64,000 nt of DNA from the NCBI GenBank assembly GCA_963832725.1, contig CAWHVG010000003.1:372001-436000 (forward strand), in the 5' to 3' direction. A program made the position numbers and the translations under genes. The notes below the pieces were generated by a model. It saw only the letters and a program-made list of their open reading frames with translations. It searched no databases and was not told the origin of the DNA. This DNA is from JAEZBP01 sp963832725. Lineage in GTDB: Bacteria; Myxococcota_A; Polyangia; Polyangiales; Sandaracinaceae. Below, piece after piece: positions 18,959-28,783 of this stretch. The first letter of the stretch is position 1; each line of letters opens with the position of its first letter.

Positions 18959-20465
18959 ATGGAATACCACAGCCAGGAAGACGCGCCCCGTGTCCTCGTC
19001 GTCGACGACGAGAAGGTGATCCGGGAGATCCTCGCCGACTTCCTGTCGATGGAGGGCTTCACGGTCCGCACGGCCGAGGACGGCAGCGCCGCGTTGGTGG
19101 AGCTCTCCCGGCAGCACTACGACCTCGTGCTGAGCGACCTGAAGATGCCCAACATGGGCGGCCTGGAGCTGCTCGCGGCCATCAGCAAGCACGCGCCGAA
19201 CGTGGTCACGGTCATCATGACCGGCTTCGGCACGGTCGAGACCGCCATCGACGCGATGAAACGCGGCGCGTACGACTACATCCTCAAGCCCTTCAAGGTG
19301 GAGGAGGTCGTCCACACCATCCGCCGCGGGCTCGAGAAGCGGAAGCTGCACCGCCGAGAACCTTCGGCTCAAAGAGGCGCTCTCCCTCTACAAGGTCAGC
19401 GAGGCCATCGCGGCGAGCCTCTCGCTCGACGAGGTGATGCGCACGGTCATGGACGCGGCCATCCACGAGGTGGACGCGGACCAAGCGTCGTGGTCGTGCT
19501 CGACGACGGGGAGGGCGGGTTCTTCGAGCGCGCGCTGCGAGCTCCACCCGGACTCTCCGCCCGCGCTCGGGCGTGGGCGAGCTCGACGCGGCGAGGCCTC
19601 GCCGACTACTTCCCGGAGGACCGACCGCTCCGGGTCCACGGGCAGCACGCGCGAGGCTACTTCGCGCACGCTGCCCGAGCGACATCATGCCGCACTCGTT
19701 GATCGTCACGCCGCTGAACATGCGTCAGCGGACCATCGGCTTCCTGGGCGCGGTCAGCTACACGCGCGGCAAGAAGTTCGACGAGGGGCAGCGCAAGATG
19801 CTGCGGATCGTCGCCAACCGCGCGGCGGCCGCCATCGAGAACGCCAAGCTCTACGAGGACCTCAAAGCGACCTTCCAGCAGACCATCAAGGGGCTCGCGA
19901 GCGCCATCGACAAGATGGACCGCTACACCTCGGGCCACAGCGAGCGGGTGGCGGCGTACGCGCAGATCCTGGCCATCAAGCTCGGCCTGCCGGAGGAAGA
20001 AGTGGAGATCGTCCGCCAAGCCGCGCTGATGCACGACATCGGCAAGATCGGCTGCGTGATGAATCTCAACAAGCCCGGCAAGCTCTGCGCAGGAAGAGTA
20101 CGAGATCTTCAAGCAGCACCCCGGCTACGGGAAGGACATCCTCGAGCCGATCACGTTCCTTCACCCGCTCGATGCCGGGCGTGCACCTTCACCACGAGCG
20201 CTGGGACGGGCGCGGCTACCCGCTCGGCCTCGAGGCGCTCAAGGACATCCCGCTCATGGCGCGCATCATCTCCGTGGCCGACACCTACGACGCGATGACC
20301 AGCGACCGGGCGTACCGCAAGGCGCTGCCGCACGAGGTGGCGGTGAACGAGATCAAGCGGTGCTCCGGGAGCCAGTTCGATCCCGACTGCGCGCATGCCT
20401 TCGCCGAAGCGATCGAGGAGATCCGCGAAGAGAAGATCGGGCGCGGCGAGCCGATCCCCGAGTAG
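18959..20465 (+). CDS. REC-GAF-HD-GYP response regulator (several frameshifts)
   Basis: About 500 residues after repair. The REC domain (residues about 10-125) has VLVVDDE, phosphoacceptor Asp in DLVLSDLKMPN, and KPF. A GAF-like region follows (LYKVSEAIAASLSLDEVMRTVM to RIVANRAAAAIENAKLYEDL). The HD-GYP domain has MHDIGKIG and HHERWDGRGYP and is expected to hydrolyse c-di-GMP. Frames change near 19352, 19490, 19600-19680, 20090 and 20165; conserved motifs resume each time, so errors are likely. With the GGDEF cyclase 4 kb away it could oppose c-di-GMP synthesis, though no direct link is seen. Confidence 0.9.
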
Positions 20466-20491
20466 CGCCGCGAGGCCCGCCGCGCCTCACG

Positions 20492-21469
20492 TCATTCGAC
20501 GTGCACGTGCAGGCGGTAGGGCTGGCAGGAGCCGCCGAAACCGGTCGGGTGGACGTGCACCAGCAGGGTGCCGTTCTCGTTCGTGGTGCCGCCGCACTCG
20601 GTGTTCAGCAAGACGGTCTCGATCGTCGTCCCCGAGGCCGAGGAGCTGCAGCCGGCGCCGATCATCGCGTCGGGCGCGCCCGAGCCGCAGGAGGTCTGAT
20701 TGTCTCGAGTAGCGCTGCAGATGTAGTAGGCGGCGAGATCGTAGTTGGAGCCGTCCGGGATCCGGTCGAGCGTGACCGTGATGTCGGGGTTCGTGCTGGT
20801 GCAGCAGTCCAAGTTGTCGGCGACCTGAAACGAGAACCAATCCTCGTCGTCCGCGGTGTCGATCGTCAGCATGTCGAACGTGACGTCCGAGACCGGGGAA
20901 TCCGAGAGGTCGCCCAGTGCCGCCGCCGCGTCCGACGACTCGTTGCGCTCCTGGGCGTCCTGCGGGCAGGCGCAGGCGCCGTCGGTGCAGACGCCGCCGT
21001 CGGCGCAGGCGCCGCAGTCGAGCGGGGTTCCGCAGCCGTTGTCGGGCGCGCCGCACATGTAGCCGATGTCGTCGCAGGTGCTCGGGGTGCAGACGCACAT
21101 GGTGCCGTCCTGGTGGAAGGGCGCGGGACAGTCGAAGGTGCACTGGCCGTCCGCGTCGCAGGCGGCGCTGCCGTCCGGTGGGGTGGGGCAGGGCTCGCCG
21201 CAGCCGAGCTTGCAGCCGTTCTCCGGCATGTTCGGGAGATTGTCGATGCAGCCCGCGCCGCAGGCGTGCTGGCCGCTCGAGCAGGTGGTCGGGCCGCCGC
21301 CGGCGTCGCGCCGTGTGCCGGCGTCGTGGGCCGTGCCGCCATCGGACTGGTCGGTCGAGGCGTCGTCGTTTCCGCCCACGCCGCCATCGCCGTCGCCTGC
21401 GCCCGCGGCGCAGCCGGCGAACAGAGCGAGGCAAGAGAGGGTGAGCGCGGCGCGGAGCGAGGACGACAT
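20492..21469 (-). CDS. Cys-rich secreted lipoprotein, function unknown
   Basis: 325 residues. The signal peptide ends in a good lipobox (LFAGC). An Asp/Gly-rich linker follows, then a cysteine-rich region (about 20 Cys within 60-170; TCSSGQHACGAGCIDN and CTPSTCDDIGYMCGAPDNGCG are typical of myxobacterial surface proteins), and a beta-rich C-terminal domain (DEDWFSFQVADNLDCCTSTNPDITVTL). Probably an outer-surface lipoprotein stabilised by disulfides. Convergent with the HD-GYP gene. The ATG at 21469 is preferred to a TTG three codons upstream. Confidence 0.75.
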   Translation of the reverse strand: MSSSLRAALTLSCLALFAGCAAGAGDGDGGVGGNDDASTDQSDGGTAHDAGTRRDAGGGPTTCSSGQHACGAGCIDNLPNMPENGCKLGCGEPCPTPPDGSAACDADGQCTFDCPAPFHQDGTMCVCTPSTCDDIGYMCGAPDNGCGTPLDCGACADGGVCTDGACACPQDAQERNESSDAAAALGDLSDSPVSDVTFDMLTIDTADDEDWFSFQVADNLDCCTSTNPDITVTLDRIPDGSNYDLAAYYICSATRDNQTSCGSGAPDAMIGAGCSSSASGTTIETVLLNTECGGTTNENGTLLVHVHPTGFGGSCQPYRLHVHVE

Positions 21470-21639
21470 CGGGGCCAATTGTCACCCTGATGGCGGTCGC
21501 GGGGCAAGGTGCTTGGCGGCGCGCCGGTCGAATCGCCGAGACGCGGCGGACCGGGCCCGCTCGACGAGCCATCGCCGAATCCTGCGTCACCGTGCCTTTG
21601 GTGTCGCCTCAGCGAGGCTATCTCGCCTTCGAGGCTCCC

Positions 21640-22116
21640 ATGAGCGCTTCGAACCACGACCACCGCCCGACCGGCACCTACTTGGTCCTCACGACGGCGT
21701 TCAACGCCGGCGCGCTGGCGCTCGGGACGCTGCTCGGCACGCGCCGGAGAGTGCGGTTGGCGGATTTGCTCGTCATGGGCGCGGCGACCCACGAGGTCAG
21801 CCGGATTCTCACGACCGAGCGGGTGACGCGTTCGCTCCGCCAGCCCTTCGTGCACACCGACGCGGACGGTCACGAGGCGCCGGTGGAGCGAGGGCCACGT
21901 CGCGCGCTCGGGGAGCTTCTGACCTGTCCCTACTGCGTGGGGCCGTGGGTCGCGCTCGGGCTGAGCACCTCGTACCTGCTCGCGCCGGCGATGACGCGCA
22001 CGTATGCGACGGTGCTGACGATGGCGGCCATCAGCGACTTCCTCCACCGCGCCTCGTCGGTGGTGAACGCGAAGCGAAACGAGCTCGAGGCCGAGGCCGC
22101 GCACGCTCGCGCGTGA
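21640..22116 (+). CDS. DUF1360 family membrane protein
   Basis: 158 residues. Two or three hydrophobic segments flank the family signature LLTCPYCVGPWVAL; the N-terminal part has LADLLVMGAATHEVSRILTTERVTRSLRQPF. DUF1360 proteins are small membrane proteins of unknown function, sometimes linked to sporulation or envelope genes. Start ATG 21640 is chosen; upstream codons in frame look non-coding. Confidence 0.8.
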   Translation: MSASNHDHRPTGTYLVLTTAFNAGALALGTLLGTRRRVRLADLLVMGAATHEVSRILTTERVTRSLRQPFVHTDADGHEAPVERGPRRALGELLTCPYCVGPWVALGLSTSYLLAPAMTRTYATVLTMAAISDFLHRASSVVNAKRNELEAEAAHARA

Positions 22117-22126
22117 CGGGCGAGGC

Positions 22127-22729
22127 TCATTCGGTCGCGGGAGCGTCCCGCTCGATGCCGAAGATCTCGCCGACGTCGAGCTCGATGGCGTCGAAGGGCT
22201 CGGCGCGGACGACGTCGCCCACGCCAGCGTCCAAGGCGTGGCGGTACTGGTCCGGCTCCCAGCGGAGCACGCTCAGGAGCAGGTTCGAAGGATCGACGAG
22301 CCAGTAGTGGGGGACGCCGTGGGCGTGCAGCGTGCGCTGCTTCTTCACCACGTCGTTGCGCGCGGTGCTGGGCGACAGGATCTCGCACGCCCAGTCGGGG
22401 CGCGTCCGCACCGGCATCTCGTCCGGCCGCGTCGGGTGGAGGTCGCGGCGGAAGCCGACGATGTCGTGGCGGAAGACCTCGGTGGTTTTGGGGTAGAGGA
22501 TCTCCACCTCCGTCATGATCCACCATCCGCCTGGACTCTTGGGGCCGCCGCCACGCCGGTTGAATCCGTGCAGCATGCCCGTGACGATGGACTGCGCCGA
22601 CCCGTGCGCCGGCGTGGGCATCGCCTTGTAGACAATCTCACCGTCGATCAGCTCGACGACGTGCCCCTGATCGCGCAGGTACGCGAGCTCGTCCAGGGTG
22701 GCAGGGCCGATCTTCGGTGCGCTGCTCAT
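22127..22729 (-). CDS. Uma2 family (DUF820) putative endonuclease
   Basis: 200 residues with the PD-(D/E)XK-like arrangement of the family: LIDGEIVYKAMPTPAHG, the IVGFRRD segment, RPDWACEILSPSTARND and KKQRTLHAHGVPHYWLVDP. Uma2 proteins are widespread in cyanobacteria and some myxobacteria; nuclease activity is predicted but the biological role is unknown. Single gene, converging on the DUF1360 gene. Confidence 0.85.
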   Translation of the reverse strand: MSSAPKIGPATLDELAYLRDQGHVVELIDGEIVYKAMPTPAHGSAQSIVTGMLHGFNRRGGGPKSPGGWWIMTEVEILYPKTTEVFRHDIVGFRRDLHPTRPDEMPVRTRPDWACEILSPSTARNDVVKKQRTLHAHGVPHYWLVDPSNLLLSVLRWEPDQYRHALDAGVGDVVRAEPFDAIELDVGEIFGIERDAPATE

Positions 22730-22774
22730 GACGAGAGCATAGCGCGGGCCGGATCGGCCCTCACACGAACGGCC

Positions 22775-24500
22775 TCACACGATGTCGAAGGGGTACTCGC
22801 CGTCCTTGTAGGTCTGGGCGGCGACGACCTTGAGCAGCTCGTCGGTGTCCCGCTCCATGTTCAGGAGGCGGTCGTTCAGCCGGTTCTCGGAGAGCACGCA
22901 GAAGGCCTGCGCGAGGTGGATCTCGCGCGACGCGCCCGCCTCACCCTTCTGCTCGACGGCGCGGGTGGTGCGGCTCAGCACCGCGGCCAGCGCGTAGAGG
23001 TCGATGGCGGCCTCCGCGATGCGCTTCTGTACGAACTGCCTCTCGGCGATGTCTCGGCCGTGCTTGCGCAAGGACTGCTCGACTCGCTGCGCGAGCTCCG
23101 CCGCCCCCTCTTCGAAGACGACCGTCTCCTTGCGCAGCACCGGGTGCACGCGCTCGAGGCGCTCGCGGCTGACGAGGCTGCGCGCCTTGTGGATGGCGAA
23201 GTCGCTGAGGAGCCCGAAGCCCTTGATGGGCTCGCGCATCGCCTTGGCGACCTCGGCGAGCTGCTTGCCGGGGCTCTGCATCCCGGCCAGCGCGATGAAC
23301 GCGCGCAGGATCTCGTTCGTGCCCTCGAAGATCAGGTTGATGCGCGCGTCGCGACATCATGCGCTCGTAGGGGTACTCGACCATGTAGCCGATGCCCGCG
23401 GCGATCTGCAGCGTCTCGTTGACGACGTACCAGAGGGTCTCGGAGCCGAAGACCTTGCAGATGGCGCTCTCGAGCGAGTAGTCGCCGACGCCCACGTCGA
23501 CGAGCCCGGTGGTCAGGTAGGTCATCGACTCGAGCGCGTAGGTCTCGGCGGTCATGCGGGCGATCTTCTCCTTGATCATCCCGAACTCGCCGATGGGGCG
23601 GCCGAACGCCTGGCGTTCCGCACCCGCTCCGTGCTCATGTGGATGAGCCGCTTGCACGAGCCGAGGCAGCCGGACGGCGAGGCCGATGCGCCCGCTGTTG
23701 AGCACCTCCATGGCGACCTTGAAGCCCCGGCCCGCCTCGCCGAGCACGTTCGGCGGAGGGGACGCTTACGTCCTCGAAGAAGAGCTCCGTCGTCGAGTGC
23801 CGCGGATGCCCATCTTCTCTTCGCTGGGGCCGTTCTTGACGCCCATGTCGCGCTCGACGATGAGCGCCGTGATGCGCGGCTTCACGCCGGGGTCAGGGGC
23901 GCTGGTCCGCGCGAAGACGGTGAAGACGTCGGCGAAACCGCCGTTGGTGATCCGAATCTTCGAGCCGTTCAGCACGTAGTGCTCGCCGTCTTCGCTGAGC
24001 TCGGCGCGGGTGGTGATGGACGCCGCGTCGCTGCCCGCCCCCGGCTCCGTGAGCGCGAACGCCGCGACGTGCTCGCCGGTGGCCAGCTTGGGCAGGTACT
24101 TCCTCTTCTGCGCCTCGGTGCCGAAGAGCAGGATGGCCTTGAGGCCGATCGACTGGTGGGCGCCGATCGTCACGGCCAGGGATCCGTCGATCGAGGCCGA
24201 GCTCCTGCACCACGCGCGCGTATGCCGTCGCGCACAGGCCGAAGCCGCCGTACTCCTCCGGCACCGTGAGGCCGAAGAGGCCGAGCTCCTTCATCTGGTC
24301 AGGAGCTCTTCGGGGATGGCGTGCTCGCGGTCGATCTTCGCCGCGTCGACCTCCGTCTCCCCGAAGCGGCGGATGTTCTCCAGGATGAGCGAGAGGTTCT
24401 CCTTCTCGTCCGGCTTCATCTCCGGATACGGAAAGATCAGGTTCTCCTCGATCAGTCCGTGGAAGAGCGACTTCATGAAGCTGCGTTCGTCCGCGCTCAC
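22775..24500 (-). CDS. Acyl-CoA dehydrogenase (frameshifted in this sequence)
   Basis: About 575 residues after repair, the size of long/very-long-chain ACADs with a C-terminal extension. Motifs are FGLTVPEEYGGFGL, AFALTEPGAGSDAASI, VLNGSKIRITNGGFADVFTVFA, GRPIGEFGMIKEKIARM, and FEGTNEIL with the expected catalytic Glu (read across a shift near 23349). Frames also change near 24295, 24200, 23790 and 23640. It should catalyse FAD-dependent alpha,beta-dehydrogenation in fatty-acid oxidation. Its GTG overlaps the stop of the PgpH-like gene (GTGA), implying co-translation. Confidence 0.9.
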
Positions 24501-26258
24501 GGTGCCTCCGGTGTGGGTGGGTCGTCCTGAGACGGCGGGGGCGGCACGCTGGCCCGACCGTTCTCGTCGTCGTCGGCCTTGGCTTCGGCCTCGGCGCGGG
24601 CGCGCGCCACGTCTTCTTCCGTGGCCGCCCCCGGCAGCGGCAGCTGCGACTCGCTGCTGTCCTTCTTCTCCTGCCACGGGTACTTGATCCGGCTGTGGTA
24701 GATGCTGCACAGCGAGTCGACGATGCGGGTCGTCAGCACCACGGATCTCGGCCATCGTCGAGCCCGGACTCGTCGAACTGGCCCTGGCGCAGCTTCACGA
24801 AGAGGATCCGCTGCACCATCTCCTCGAACTTCTCGCGGTCGGGCGGGTCGATGGTGCGCGACGCGGCTTCGATCGAGTCGACGAGCATGAGGATCGCCGT
24901 CTCCTTCGTCCGCGGCCGCATGCCGGGGTAGCGGAAGAAGCTCTCGTCCCGCTCCGTCGGGTTCCCCTGCTCGAGCGACTTGTGCCAGAAGTACTCGATG
25001 ACGCTCGTGCCGTGGTGGGTGTAGGAGAACTCCACGACCGGCTCGGGGATGCGCGCCGCTGCGAAGGATGTTCGCGCCCTCCACGACGTGCGCCATGATC
25101 GCGTCGGCGCTCAGATCGGGCTCGGGATGTGCCGATGGGGCGTGGGCTCGCCGGGCGTGGAGGTTCTCGACGAAGTACTTGGCTTGGCAGCTCTTGCCGA
25201 GGTCGTGGTAGTAGGCGCCCGACCCGCGTCAGCAAGGCGTCGGCGCCGATGGCGTCGACGGCTGCCTCCGCCAGGTTCGCCATCGCCCGCGAGTGCTCCC
25301 ACGAGCCCGGCGCCTCCTTGGCCATCTTCTTCAGCAGCGGCTGATCCAGATCGGTGAGCTCGACCAACCTCGAGCGCGAGACGGAACCGAGCACGATCAC
25401 CGCCAGCCCGGCGAAGGCCCAGGCGACGAGACCGCTCGACAGCCCGCTCGCCGCCGACGCGACCATCGGCGAGCGCCAGGGATCCGCGAGCTCCGTGCCG
25501 AGGTCGAAGCCACCGTCGAAGATCACGCGCGAGGCGACGTAGACGCCGACCGCGGCCACCGCGGAGAGCGCGCCCGCCTGCACGATGCGCCCCGGCCGCT
25601 TTTTGTCGCCGAGGACCAGCACGCTGGTGATGCTCGTCGCGAGGTACACCGACACGCACGAGAGCCGGAAGCTCACCAGCGAGGCCGCCAAGAACGCCAT
25701 GGCCAGCCCGACGATGAGCGCCGTGCGCCGGTCCAGGAAGAGCGCGGCCCAGATGCTCATCGCCGCCACGGGGAGCAGCTGCGCGGGGAAGGGCGTCAGG
25801 AGCAGGAAGGCCTTACCGACCGCGAGCAGCGCCAGCGCCAGACCCATCAGCCCGAGTTGCGTTCGCAGGAGCGCCCCGCGCCCGGGGCTGAGCCCGCGCA
25901 GGTAGGTCGTCAGCATCAGCGCGACGAGGAAGTAGACGAAGAAGAGCCCCAGCAGGTCCGCTCCGTTCGGCGGCCGCCGTTGTTCCTCGTACGCTCGGAC
26001 GACGGTGGCCAGGCTCGGGTCCTCGACCGTGTGGCCCATCGCGATGACGGGCGCACGGCTCTCGACCTCCACGGTTCCATCCGGCGCCACGATGCGCGTC
26101 CACGGGATCCGCAGCGTCACCGGCGCCGGCTGCCCCGGCACGACGCGGGAAGGCTCCACGAACGTCTCCGCGCGGTTGACGAAGGTCATCGTCACGGCGA
26201 AGACGGTGCTGACCAGGACCGCCGTGGCAGTCGTTGCGATGATACGGGTGCGGAGCAT
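24497..26258 (-). CDS. 7TM-HD phosphohydrolase, PgpH/YqfF-like (frameshifts in the HD domain)
   Basis: About 587 residues. One N-terminal membrane helix, a short extracytoplasmic domain, a block of about six or seven membrane helices (residues about 115-320), then a cytosolic HD domain: SWEHSRAMANLAEAAVDAIGADALLTRVGAYYHDLGK, GANILRS, and EFSYTHHGT. Frames shift near 25220, 25050 and 24740. PgpH proteins hydrolyse c-di-AMP; no diadenylate cyclase is visible nearby, so that substrate is inferred from family. The acidic/Pro-rich C-tail ends on the start of the acyl-CoA dehydrogenase gene. Confidence 0.88.
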
Positions 26259-26326
26259 CCGAGACGTCCGGATGTAGCTTGCAGCCCCCGCCCAAATCAA
26301 GGACCGCGCTCGGGAGGGCCTCTCGG

Positions 26327-27967
26327 GTGAAGGTCGATCGGCTCTTGCCGCTGGCCGCTAGCGCGCTGCTCGTCGCGCTGGGCGCGGCCGCCTGGCCCTT
26401 CACGATCGACGACGCGTACATCCTCGCGCGCTATGCGAGGCGCATCGCCACGGGCGCGGGCTACACGATGGTGGCGGGCCCGCCGACCGACGGAGTGACG
26501 GGGCCGCTTGCGTTGGTCCCGGGGCTGCTCGGTCAGCTCGGGTGGGGCGATCCGGTGGCGGCCTCGAAGATCGTCGGCCTGCTCGCCGCGGCGCTCGCGG
26601 CGTGGCTGGTGATCGCGACGGCGACGCGGATCTCGACCGCACGCGGAGTCGCGACCTCGGTGCTCGTCGTCGGTGGGGCGACGTTCTCGATCTGGAGCGT
26701 GGCCGGGCTCGCGACCGGCTTGGCGACGCTGGGCCTCACGATCGCCGGGCTGGCGGTGCTCGCCGCCGCGCCTCGGCAGGGGCGCGCGGGGCAGCTCGAA
26801 CGGGTCGGCGCGCCGCCCGAGACCCCGGGGAGCACGACGGCACCGGGGGTGACCGAGGCCGAGCGCGTCGACCTCGGGTGGGCGCCTGGCACGGAGAGGG
26901 CGCAGGGCCTCGCCGCGGCGTTGAACGAGGCGCTCGGCCCAGCGCAGGCGGTGCCCGAGGGATTGAGCCAGGAGTTCGTCGACGCGCGGCCGGCAGTCCG
27001 GTGGCGGGCGCTGGGCGCGAGCGCGGGGCTCGCGATCGCGGCGCTGGCGTGGCTGCGGCCCGAGCTGGCTCTCGCTTCGGGCGTGCTGCTGGTGGCGCTG
27101 TGGCGTTGGGACCGCCGCGCCGGTGCGCTCGCGCTCTGCCTGGCGGCCGCGGGCGCCGTCTCGGTCATCGCGTTCCGACTGGCGCTCTTCGGCTCGCCGC
27201 TCCCGCTCAGCGCGCAGGCCAAACCTCCCGATCTCGTGAACGGCGCCGAGTACGTCGGCCGCGCAATGCTCGTCGAGCTCGGCGGCGGCGGCGCGCTGGT
27301 CGTGGTGCTCGCCGCGCGCGCAGGAGGTCCGAGGGAGCGGCTCCTCTTCGCCGTGCTCCTGGCCCACCTCGTGGCGCTTGTGCTCGCCGGCGGCGACTGG
27401 ATGCCGGGCTTCCGCTTGATGGCGCCGGTCATCCCGCTCTACGCGCTGCTCGCGTCGGAGCCGGTGGCGGCGCGCTGGCCGGCCTCGAAGGGCAAGGCGC
27501 TGGCGCTGCTCGCCGCGTGCGCGCTCCTTCCCGCGCTCGATCTCGCCGTCGAGCTGCCGCGGGCGCGAGCCGCGGGCGCGGCGCGCGAGGCGGCCGGCAC
27601 CGAGCTCGCCACGTCCCTCGCCGCCTCGCGTCGCGTGGCGCTGGTCGACGTCGGTTGGCTCGCCTATCGCTCCGGCGTCGAGGTGGTGGACCTCGGCGGC
27701 GTCACCGACCCGAGCATCGGTAGGCTGGCAGGCGGTCATCTCGACAAGCGCATCGACCCGGCGCTCTTGCAGCAGCGCGCGCCGGCCACGATCGTCCTGC
27801 ACTCGGCCGTGCCGCCGCGGGTCGACGAGGAGGGGAGGCTGCGCTGGCTGGCCGGTTACCCCGTCGAGCAGCGCGTGGCCTCGATGGGCTGGGTGCGTGC
27901 CGAGATGCGGGTCGAGCGCGTGATTGCATACGCGCCGGGCTACTACTACGTCGTGCTCGGTCGCTGA
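26327..27967 (+). CDS. Polytopic membrane glycosyltransferase (GT-C type, arabinofuranosyl/mannosyltransferase-like)
   Basis: 546 residues with about ten hydrophobic segments. The N-terminal loop TIDDAYILARYARRIATGAGY carries the acidic pair usual for polyprenyl-phosphate-sugar-dependent GT-C enzymes; GDWMPGFRLMAPVIPLYALL matches AftB-like relatives. A soluble Pro/Gly/Glu-rich insert lies near residues 160-225. It probably transfers a sugar to an envelope glycan on the outer face; donor and acceptor are unknown. GTG 26327 has GGGAGG about nine bases upstream. Divergent from the PgpH-like gene. Confidence 0.75.
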   Translation: MKVDRLLPLAASALLVALGAAAWPFTIDDAYILARYARRIATGAGYTMVAGPPTDGVTGPLALVPGLLGQLGWGDPVAASKIVGLLAAALAAWLVIATATRISTARGVATSVLVVGGATFSIWSVAGLATGLATLGLTIAGLAVLAAAPRQGRAGQLERVGAPPETPGSTTAPGVTEAERVDLGWAPGTERAQGLAAALNEALGPAQAVPEGLSQEFVDARPAVRWRALGASAGLAIAALAWLRPELALASGVLLVALWRWDRRAGALALCLAAAGAVSVIAFRLALFGSPLPLSAQAKPPDLVNGAEYVGRAMLVELGGGGALVVVLAARAGGPRERLLFAVLLAHLVALVLAGGDWMPGFRLMAPVIPLYALLASEPVAARWPASKGKALALLAACALLPALDLAVELPRARAAGAAREAAGTELATSLAASRRVALVDVGWLAYRSGVEVVDLGGVTDPSIGRLAGGHLDKRIDPALLQQRAPATIVLHSAVPPRVDEEGRLRWLAGYPVEQRVASMGWVRAEMRVERVIAYAPGYYYVVLGR

Positions 27968-28143
27968 GCACCGAGTGACGCCGCGGCCCCGGAGCGTCGG
28001 CACCGACGCCATCATTGGCGGGTGCGTCATCGGCGTCGGCCCAGACCGGCCTAGGGTACCGCGAATCGGCGAGACGCCTCCGGCCGAGGCATGCCGGACG
28101 GCAAATTTCGCGGCCCGAGGGTCCGCGTGGCACCCTCCACGGT

Positions 28144-28710
28144 GTGGCGGACGAGCTCGCTCCGGGATTCCTCGTCGCAGCGCCCGCGCTGCAGGAAGAC
28201 GCCTTCGTTCGCAGCGTGATCGTGCTGGTCGAGCACGGCGACGACGGCTCGCTCGGGTTCATCGTCAACCGCGTCGCGCCGGTGACGTTCAGCCAAGTGG
28301 CAGAGCTGCTGGGACTGGAGACGACGCCGGAGTCCGAGCACATCCCGATGTTCACCGGTGGGCCGGTCGCGCCCCAGTCGGGGTGGATCCTCTTCGATCC
28401 CGAAGGGATGTCCGAAGACATCCTCGAGGACGCGGTGATGGTGAGCGATCGGCTCGCGGTGAGCGCCTCGCGGACGCTGCTCGAGGCCATCGCGCGGGGA
28501 GAAGGACCGGAGCGTCGTCTGCTCGCCCTCGGCTATGCGGGGTGGGCGGCCGGACAGCTCGACGGCGAGTTCGCGCGCGGCGTCTGGATCCCGGTGGACC
28601 TCGACGACGAGATTGTGTTCGACACGGCGCCGGGCGACCGCTGGACGGCGGCCCTGACCAGCGCCGGCATCGATCCGGCCCGCATGTCGGGCGGCGGCTT
28701 CTCGGCCTGA
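28144..28710 (+). CDS. YqgE/AlgH family protein (UPF0301)
   Basis: 188 residues, GTG start. It matches the family throughout: GFLVAAPALQEDAFVRSVIVLVEHGDDGSLGFIVNR, FTGGPVAPQSGWILF, ALGYAGWAAGQLDGEFARGVWIPV. YqgE proteins are small cytosolic proteins of unclear biochemical role; AlgH is linked to alginate regulation in Pseudomonas. 176 bp separate it from the glycosyltransferase gene upstream. Confidence 0.92.
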   Translation: MADELAPGFLVAAPALQEDAFVRSVIVLVEHGDDGSLGFIVNRVAPVTFSQVAELLGLETTPESEHIPMFTGGPVAPQSGWILFDPEGMSEDILEDAVMVSDRLAVSASRTLLEAIARGEGPERRLLALGYAGWAAGQLDGEFARGVWIPVDLDDEIVFDTAPGDRWTAALTSAGIDPARMSGGGFSA

Positions 28711-28783
28711 AGCGGGACTGGCGGCGGCGGGCGCGTCTCCGGGCCGTCGCGAGCCCGGTGTTCGATCGCGCCGCGCGCTGAGC

